Origin: JAEUMD01 sp964559355
GTDB lineage: Bacteria > Pseudomonadota > Alphaproteobacteria > Rhizobiales > Hyphomicrobiaceae
DNA: 18,473 nt
Assembly (NCBI GenBank): GCA_964559355.1
Contig: CAZLHQ010000054.1
Span: forward strand, 1-18,473
Direction of reading: 5' to 3'
Below, one piece after another: positions 13,773 to 18,473 of this stretch (positions are counted from its first letter, which is position 1; each line of letters begins with the position of its first letter). The position numbers and the translations under genes were made by a program. The notes below the pieces were generated by a model that did not search any database, was not told the origin of the DNA, and worked only from the letters and a program-made list of their open reading frames with translations.

Positions 13773-14374
13773 GTCGCCCTCCCGAGCGGCGCCGGAAAGG
13801 CCGTTCTCGTCAACACGGCATCGCGCGTGCACGCTGCCAGAACATCGCGTTGGCGGAACATGTGGTCGGCAAGAGCCGCAAAATCGGGCTGGCCAGGGTC
13901 TGAAGAGCCCAGCGTTCCAGTCGGCGCGTTGGAACCCGATGCGTCCAAATCACCCGCCTGTTGTATGAAGCGTTGCAGAGCCGCAGCCAGACCGGCACGA
14001 TCCTGCGCGGCCAGCGCGGCGCGGTAAGCGGTGGCGCGCTCATAGAATCCGGCCGCTGCCCGCTTCACCTTCTTCGGCACCGAAAGATCGCCGACGCCAG
14101 CTTCGCGCATACAGTCGTCCATGTCGGTGAAGAATGCCTCCAATGTCTCCCGTGACAGCTCCTCGATATCGCCGCCCGCGCCTGCCCCTTCTACGCGCAA
14201 CCGTTCGAGCAATTGGAACAGAACGAGTACAATCATCTCATAGCGGCCGTTAAACGTGTCGGGAACGCCATAGCCGGCAAACAATTCACGCTGCCGAGCC
14301 GCCGTCACGACCGCGCCATAAAGCTCCTTTGCTTTACGCGAGTTAGCGTTGCGCGTTCTGAACCAGTCCAGCAT
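13769..14374 (-). CDS. Ubiquinol-cytochrome c chaperone (CBP3-like)
   Basis: Members of this family (CBP3/UQCC1-like) help assemble the cytochrome bc1 complex at the inner membrane. The 201-residue product shows the family pattern: LYGAVVTAARQRELFAGYG near the N-terminus, PDTFNGRYEMIVLVLFQLL, then ETLEAFFTDMDDCMREAGVGD and VPKKVKRAAAGFYERATAY. The C-terminus is variable. ATG at 14374 is preferred over the TTG just before it because TAGGA lies at the right distance. Its stop overlaps the DUF177 start by the ATGA arrangement, so the two are probably translated together. It is divergent from bamE across about 400 bp. Confidence 0.92.
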   Translation of the reverse strand: MLDWFRTRNANSRKAKELYGAVVTAARQRELFAGYGVPDTFNGRYEMIVLVLFQLLERLRVEGAGAGGDIEELSRETLEAFFTDMDDCMREAGVGDLSVPKKVKRAAAGFYERATAYRAALAAQDRAGLAAALQRFIQQAGDLDASGSNAPTGTLGSSDPGQPDFAALADHMFRQRDVLAACTRDAVLTRTAFPAPLGRAT

Positions 14375-14775
14375 CAATGATCCTATGGTGTCGCGTCACC
14401 AGTGTTTCGGCCGCTGCGGCAGGCTCGAACCGCTCGTGAATGGCGGGGACGAACCGGTCTAGCGCGTTGCATCGCCCCCTGTCTCGCGCTAATCGGCGGC
14501 ATTGGGGGCAGTCGTCTACTGATTCTCGTTTGCGCCAAGGTTGTCGTCGCTGAATTCGCAGAATTCGGGGTGCGAAATCCGGACGCAACATCGGCCGTAG
14601 AGGTCATTGGGTCGTTGATAGAGGGATGGCGGCGCCGTAGTCCGCAGCGGTGCGCCGCGCGTTTGCACTGATTTGATCTGGGGTTCGATCTGGATTCGGG
14701 TCTGAACTGGCCGGAACGGGACTGGCCGCGAAATACGGGGGCGGCGCGTCCGCCTTGAGGGAGGGAGCCCGCGTG
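14375..14775. promoter_or_regulatory. Divergent promoter region between chaperone gene and bamE
   Basis: This 401-bp gap should hold promoters for both directions. Open frames cross it, but none has protein character or a known motif. Visible structure: two EcoRI-type palindromes GAATTC 9 bp apart (14552 and 14561), and imperfect repeats around GATCTGG (about 14674-14712). I cannot point to a convincing -35/-10 pair. Confidence 0.4.
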
Positions 14776-15228
14776 ATGATCGCACGACGCATGCTTGGCA
14801 ATGCCATGCTGGCCACCATCTGCGCGCTCGCTCTTGCCGCTTGCAGCGAACAGATCATCAAGCACGGCCACCAATTCCGCGAAAACGACGCCCAGCAGAT
14901 TCAACCCGGCATGTCGCAAGAGCAGGTCAAGCTGCAGCTCGGCACACCGGCGACAACGGCCACCATCAACAACGGCCAAGCCTACTACTACATCGCCAGC
15001 ACCATGACCCAGACGGCATTCATGAAGCCCAAGGAGGTCGATCGCAAGGTGCTCGCGGTCTATTTCAACCCGACCGGATCGGTCGATCAGGTTGCCAATT
15101 ATGGCATCAAGGACGGCAAGGTGTTCGACTACATCAGCCGCAAGACGCCAGCACCGGGCGGCCGCGACGACGGCATCCTGAAGCAGCTGTTCCGCAACCT
15201 CGGCACGCGCCAGCTCTACGGCGAGTAG
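14776..15228 (+). CDS. bamE: Outer membrane assembly lipoprotein BamE (SmpA/OmlA)
   Basis: BamE is a small lipoprotein of the BAM complex that inserts beta-barrel proteins in the outer membrane. The 150-residue product has a short signal with lipobox ALAAC, the lipid-modified Cys at residue 23. The SmpA/OmlA domain follows: IQPGMSQEQVKLQLGTPATT, then NGQAYYYIAS and the strand VLAVYFNPTGSVDQVANYG. The C-terminal tail ending in QLFRNLGTRQLYGE is a feature I associate with alphaproteobacterial members. ATG at 14776 is supported by GGGAG 8 nt upstream. In this order it is commonly next to the bc1 chaperone gene, divergently. Confidence 0.93.
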   Translation: MIARRMLGNAMLATICALALAACSEQIIKHGHQFRENDAQQIQPGMSQEQVKLQLGTPATTATINNGQAYYYIASTMTQTAFMKPKEVDRKVLAVYFNPTGSVDQVANYGIKDGKVFDYISRKTPAPGGRDDGILKQLFRNLGTRQLYGE

Positions 15229-15251
15229 TCATCAGGAGCGGCGCGCGCAAC

Positions 15252-15650
15252 ATGCGTCAAGGTTGGCTCCAGCTCGCAGGTCTCGTGTTCGACATTTCGG
15301 GTTTCATGCTGATCGTCACCGAATGGTGGAACGCAGTGATACGTGAGCGTGCGACCGAGCTCGTCCACACCGCACAACGCTACGAAGAGGTCGCCTCACA
15401 GATCGCAAAGTTGTCGCCGAAAGGCGCCATTGGCCGACGCACGCTGGACTACCTGCTGCTAGCGCTGTTGCAGGAGAAGGACCGCAAACTCAATCACGCA
15501 CAATACCTGGCGGACCACGATCCCGTGCTCGTCTTCCGCAAACGCCTGCGCAATTTCCTGGCAGGGGCGGCACTCGTCATCCTCGGCTTCGTGCTGCAGG
15601 CCCTGAGCGCGATACCGGGCGGCATACCGAAAATCGGTATCGTTCCCTGA
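15252..15650 (+). CDS. Two-helix membrane protein of unknown function
   Basis: I do not recognise a named family. The 132-residue product has a first hydrophobic segment LQLAGLVFDISGFMLIV with Trp-Trp just after it, a charged, probably helical middle (about residues 30-100, with HTAQRYEEVASQIAKL and LLQEKDRKLNHAQYL), and a second hydrophobic segment FLAGAALVILGFVLQALSAI near the C-terminus. There is no signal peptide cleavage site, so it should be an inner-membrane hairpin with a soluble domain. It follows bamE by 23 bp in the same direction; AGGAG lies 13 nt before the ATG, a rather long gap. The end of the gene contains overlapping hairpins. Co-transcription with bamE is likely. Confidence 0.75.
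   Translation: MRQGWLQLAGLVFDISGFMLIVTEWWNAVIRERATELVHTAQRYEEVASQIAKLSPKGAIGRRTLDYLLLALLQEKDRKLNHAQYLADHDPVLVFRKRLRNFLAGAALVILGFVLQALSAIPGGIPKIGIVP
15610..15642 (+). terminator. Two competing hairpins at the end of the membrane-protein gene
   Basis: ATACCGA-AAA-TCGGTAT (15624-15640) forms a perfect 7-bp stem. CGATACCG (15610-15617) can instead pair with CGGTATCG (15635-15642). Both use the same right arm, so only one can form. They sit in the last codons before the stop and no U-run follows. They may weakly terminate or stabilise the transcript, or be a coincidence of coding sequence. Confidence 0.3.
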
Positions 15651-15867
15651 CATGGTGCGCGCAGGCCATCCGCACACCACCGGTAGCGGACGGCTCGCAG
15701 CTTCACGGCGAAAAAGCGCGTTGCGGGCGGCTTGCCCCCGCCTGATTGCGCGCACGGCTTAACGCTAAATGTGACAACCGGCCCAGTTATTCGGTTAACG
15801 GCGCGGAAGTCGCTCCGTTGGCATCACTCCTGCACTCCTCGTTGCGCAAAAGCACACGGAGAGTCCG

Positions 15868-17022
15868 ATGCCCGCCGCCGCACTCATCACCTTGATGTTC
15901 CTCCTCGCCACGGTGTTGCTGCTGGTGTTGGCGCAGTTGACCAAACGCGAGAGCCGCGCCCGCTCGGCCGCCATCGCCTCGATCGTCACCATTCTCATCG
16001 CCGACTACTACCTGATGAATGCGGTGCGCGAAGGTGGCGGTTTCGCCTTCGAGCGCACCGCGCCAACGCGCAAGGCGGCGCACGAACAGAAGGTGGGTCA
16101 ACGACGATCAGGCGACAACAATGGCGGCTCTGGCGCATCCGGTTCGAGCGCGGACGCAGGCGACCCAGGGTCTGTCGAGCCGCAGCGCGGCGCCGGCGAA
16201 CCCGTGAGTGGCAAACGCTCGAACGAACAGGACGATAGCACCGACAGCATGGACCCGAGCGCGATCGGCACCCGTGCCAATGCCTTGGCGCGCTCCTTGG
16301 CGGGCTGGCTCGGCTCCAAGATCGAAAGCGAGCCCGCACCGCCAGGCTTGACCCGCATTGACGTCTTTTCCGATTGCCCGGAATGTCCGGAGTTGGTGCG
16401 CATCGCTCCCGGCGAATTGCGCATCGGCGCTGCAGCCGACGACACCTTGCCCTTGCCGGGAGAGGAGCCCGCTCGCGTGATGCGCGTGTGGCCGGGCTTT
16501 GCCATCGGCCGCTTCGAGATCTCCGCCGAACAGTTGGCGCGTTCGGGCATCGGCGGCTCATGCCGGCCCGCGCCCGCACAGGGCGAAAAGCCGGCGGCTA
16601 CCATCTCGGACATCGCCAACATGCCGGCTGCATGCGTCACGGCCAACGACATCTTCAACTATCTGGCATGGCTGAAGCATAAAACCGGACGCCGTTATCG
16701 CCTGCCGACCGCCGCCGAATGGGAGTTCGCAGCGCGCAGCACGTCGGCCGCGGGATTCGGCCCGGAGCGCATGACCGGTGGCGTTGCCGAGATCGTCGCC
16801 GATTGCTGGTCCGCGACGCGGCCTGTGACGTTGGTGGCAGCAGGCGGGAGCGTGCAGCGCGGCTCGTGTGCCTATCGGATCGTCAAGGACGCCGCCGACA
16901 GCGAACCGGCGCTATGGCGTCATGTCTCCGCGCGCCGCGCCATTGCCACAGATGCGGCCTCGCCTTTGGTCGGCTTCCGTATCATCCGTGATTTCGATCT
17001 CACCGCGGCCAAAGGCTTTTGA
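15868..17022 (+). CDS. Membrane-anchored formylglycine-generating-enzyme-like (SUMF1) protein
   Basis: The 384-residue protein starts with two hydrophobic segments (LITLMFLLATVLLLVLAQL near 7-24 and SAAIASIVTILIADYYLM near 33-50). A low-complexity Gly/Ser/Asp linker follows (about 75-130), then an FGE-sulfatase-type domain from about 165. Domain marks are FSDCPECPELVRIAPGELRI, FAIGRFEIS, FNYLAWLKHKTGRRYRLPTA with AEWEFAAR, GGVAEIVADCW, and the end VGFRIIRDF. True FGE oxidises a sulfatase Cys using a pair of cysteines in a GGSxxCxxSxC region. Here the matching stretch GGSVQRGSCAYR keeps only one, so FGE activity is doubtful. GGAG lies 6 nt before the ATG. It converges with the phytase-like gene, leaving 6 bp. 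Confidence 0.82.
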   Translation: MPAAALITLMFLLATVLLLVLAQLTKRESRARSAAIASIVTILIADYYLMNAVREGGGFAFERTAPTRKAAHEQKVGQRRSGDNNGGSGASGSSADAGDPGSVEPQRGAGEPVSGKRSNEQDDSTDSMDPSAIGTRANALARSLAGWLGSKIESEPAPPGLTRIDVFSDCPECPELVRIAPGELRIGAAADDTLPLPGEEPARVMRVWPGFAIGRFEISAEQLARSGIGGSCRPAPAQGEKPAATISDIANMPAACVTANDIFNYLAWLKHKTGRRYRLPTAAEWEFAARSTSAAGFGPERMTGGVAEIVADCWSATRPVTLVAAGGSVQRGSCAYRIVKDAADSEPALWRHVSARRAIATDAASPLVGFRIIRDFDLTAAKGF

Positions 17023-17028
17023 GAACCC

Positions 17029-18072
17029 TCAACGGCGTGCAAACATTGCCTCGGCTCTGCCAAGTCGCAACAGCAGCGTGGCGCGCTCGTTGTCGTTGTC
17101 GGTGATGGCATAGACTTGGCCGTCGGCGGCAATCGCTAGACCTTCGATCTCCTTTTCCACCTTGCGGCCGGCGGCAAGAAACATCGGCACCAAGTCGAAC
17201 ACGCGCGTCTTTTTCAGGACGGGCGGCGTCTCGCCTGGCGATGCGCCCTTGATCGAAGATAGATCGACAAGCGTAATCCATTTGAGTGCATGCGCCTTGC
17301 CACGACCGTCGCGCTCGATCAACGCAAATCGCTCGCCATCCAGATGCAGGATGTCGCTCAGGCCCGAATAATCATCCTGTTTGACTTCCTCCAACGGGTA
17401 GCGCCAGAAGCGCCACTCGCCGCTTGCGGGATCGACCAAAGCAAGGCGCGTCGTGTCGTCCCCGTCGCCCTCGAGACCCGATTGGAAGGCAATCGCCAGC
17501 CGCCCGGCCGCAGCACCTTCGCGCACGAGTGCGACGCCTTCAAAGCCCTGCCGCCGCACCGTGTCTGCGATCTGGTCGGGCAGATGAATCGTGCGCAGCG
17601 CGCGGCCGGTGTGGTCCACCTCGATCAGCATGTTGGGCGGATCGTTGCCCTCGCCGCCTTCGGACGCAAGCCAGAAGCCGCCATCCGCCTTCGCCGCCAA
17701 TCCCTCGACGTCGAGCCAGGACAGATCTTGGAGTTCATCGAGTCCGCCTGATTGGATCTCGATCTGACCGACGGCGCGCGCCGCTTGCCGTATGACCTCG
17801 ATCTCGATGATCCTCAGCGGCGGGGAATCCTGGTCTGTCACCGCATAGAGCCGTGAGGGATCGCGGTCATGAGCCACGAGCGAGGAGAGCGTTCCCCATG
17901 CCGGCCCGTTGCCCGCCGCAACCTCCATGATCGCAGCAGATCGCCCTTCATCCTGTTCGGCCGGCCAGGGCGCCTCAGTGCGTTTGGCGTCGTCTTGCGC
18001 ATGTTTTCCGCTCATTTCATCGAGCAAATTGCGGATCACATCGATCAACGCCCGCCAAATTTGTTCCAGCAT
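17029..18072 (-). CDS. Esterase-like activity of phytase domain protein
   Basis: The 347-residue product is mainly a beta-propeller-like domain of the 'esterase-like activity of phytase' family (PF13449 type). Visible blocks are LVAHDRDPSRLYAVTDQ, DVEGLAAKADGGFWLASEGG, RRQGFEGVALVREG, SGLSDILHLDGERFALIERD, and EIEGLAIAADGQVYAITDND near the end. Family members are usually exported; here the N-terminus (MLEQIWRALIDVIRNLLDEM) is an amphipathic helix followed by a polar stretch, with no signal peptide. ATG at 18072 is chosen because GAGGA lies 7 nt upstream. Substrate and activity are unknown. It lies downstream of hppA in the same direction, beyond a terminator, so it probably has its own promoter. 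Confidence 0.85.
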   Translation of the reverse strand: MLEQIWRALIDVIRNLLDEMSGKHAQDDAKRTEAPWPAEQDEGRSAAIMEVAAGNGPAWGTLSSLVAHDRDPSRLYAVTDQDSPPLRIIEIEVIRQAARAVGQIEIQSGGLDELQDLSWLDVEGLAAKADGGFWLASEGGEGNDPPNMLIEVDHTGRALRTIHLPDQIADTVRRQGFEGVALVREGAAAGRLAIAFQSGLEGDGDDTTRLALVDPASGEWRFWRYPLEEVKQDDYSGLSDILHLDGERFALIERDGRGKAHALKWITLVDLSSIKGASPGETPPVLKKTRVFDLVPMFLAAGRKVEKEIEGLAIAADGQVYAITDNDNERATLLLRLGRAEAMFARR

Positions 18073-18090
18073 CAAGCAATCCTCTAAAGA

Positions 18091-18118
18091 ATTCTGCGCC
18101 GAAGCGTCACCGGTTCAA
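18091..18118 (-). promoter_or_regulatory. Weak candidate promoter for the phytase-like gene
   Basis: On the minus strand TTGAAC (18113-18118) and CAGAAT (18091-18096) are 16 bp apart, each matching the sigma-70 hexamers at 4 of 6 positions. A T-rich tract just upstream could act as an UP element. The start point would fall almost on the ribosome site, giving a very short leader, so this is tentative. Confidence 0.28.
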
Positions 18119-18194
18119 AAAACAAAAAATATCAAAATCAGAAGCTGGGGGCAGTCTCGCAGGCTCGCGCCGGAAAGGCAAAGGTGCAACGAGA

Positions 18195-18223
18195 AAGGCC
18201 CCGAATCGTCGATCCGGGGCCTT
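18195..18223 (-). terminator. Rho-independent terminator of hppA
   Basis: AAGGCCCCG (18195-18203) pairs perfectly with CGGGGCCTT (18215-18223) around an 11-nt loop. On the minus strand the stem is followed by TTTCTCGTT, a short U-tract. It begins 35 nt after the hppA stop. The form and position are typical. Confidence 0.8.
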
Positions 18224-18258
18224 CGCAGTCGTTCGCGTCTCGCAGTGCGAGCGGCCGA

Positions 18259-18473
18259 TCAGTGCGCCAGCACCGCCAGCAGCAACAGCGCGACGATGTT
18301 GGTGATCTTGATCGCCGGATTGACGGCAGGACCAGCGGTGTCCTTGTAGGGATCACCAACGGTATCGCCGGTCACGGACGCCTTATGCGCTTCCGAGCCC
18401 TTGACATGCTTGACGCCATCCTTGTCGACGAAGCCATCTTCGAAGCTCTTCTTGGCGTTGTCCCAGGCGCCGC
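18259..18473 (-). CDS. hppA: Membrane proton-translocating pyrophosphatase, C-terminal part
   Basis: The gene runs off the right edge; only about the last 70 residues are here. The minus strand reads AWDNAKKSFEDGFVDKDG, then GSEAHKASVTGDTVGDPYKD, TAGPAVNPAIKITNIVALLL and LAVLAH before the stop at 18259. The GDTVGDPYKDTAGP block is the conserved acidic cytoplasmic motif of membrane pyrophosphatases that binds Mg-PPi, and the final hydrophobic segment is the last membrane helix. The enzyme couples pyrophosphate hydrolysis to proton pumping. Residues that decide potassium dependence lie outside the window. Frame 5' truncated, no defect seen. Confidence 0.95.
   Translation of the reverse strand, partial: GAWDNAKKSFEDGFVDKDGVKHVKGSEAHKASVTGDTVGDPYKDTAGPAVNPAIKITNIVALLLLAVLAH

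Noticed and set aside
14402..14671. An 89-residue plus-strand open frame before bamE
   Set aside because: It has no ribosome site, motif or protein-like composition, and lies in a divergent promoter gap.

Overview
The window looks like chromosomal DNA from a high-GC alphaproteobacterium, most likely of the order Hyphomicrobiales. The main reason is the gene order bamE / ubiquinol-cytochrome c chaperone / DUF177 / plsX / fabH / ihfA / MerR regulator / tRNA-Pro, which I know as a conserved alphaproteobacterial arrangement. The alphaproteobacterial type of ihfA, fabH and H+-pyrophosphatase C-terminus agree. I cannot name the genus.

Layout. Bases 124-5223 carry prfC (release factor 3), a small secreted four-cysteine protein on the minus strand, recQ with a long C-terminal tail, and a short Nudix hydrolase that probably starts at TTG. 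Bases 5422-6939 carry a PiT-type phosphate transporter with a possible Pho box upstream. Bases 6940-8326 form a small accessory islet: a hairpin, a short gene-like remnant, a second strong hairpin, a TIR-like (MTH538/ThsB-type) protein and a three-helix membrane protein. The islet lies directly downstream of tRNA-Pro(GGG) at 8327-8404. Bases 8484-14374, all on the minus strand, hold a 4'-phosphopantetheinyl transferase, a MerR-type regulator, ihfA, fabH, plsX, DUF177 and the cytochrome bc1 chaperone. Divergent from these on the plus strand are bamE (14776), an unnamed two-helix membrane protein (15252) and a membrane-anchored formylglycine-generating-enzyme-like protein (15868). Convergent with that last gene is an esterase-like-phytase-domain protein (17029-18072, minus). 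The right edge cuts through hppA (minus), of which only the C-terminal 70 residues and the terminator are present.

How the genes work together. plsX and fabH feed the start of phospholipid and fatty acid synthesis. The phosphopantetheinyl transferase nearby belongs to the same carrier-protein chemistry, although Sfp-type enzymes often serve polyketide, peptide or special acyl carriers. ihfA and the MerR protein are DNA-binding regulators carried with them. bamE and the bc1 chaperone serve envelope and respiratory-complex assembly. The PiT transporter and H+-pyrophosphatase both concern phosphate and pyrophosphate, but they are far apart and nothing in the sequence links them.

The least ordinary part is the TIR-like plus membrane-protein pair. 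The two genes are 11 bp apart, the TIR gene has a lower G+C by hand count than fabH, the pair sits at a tRNA gene (a common integration site), and it is framed by hairpins. It has the form of a minimal two-gene defence or cell-suicide module, but that function is inference. A second unusual item is the formylglycine-generating-enzyme-like protein, which appears to lack one of the two catalytic cysteines.
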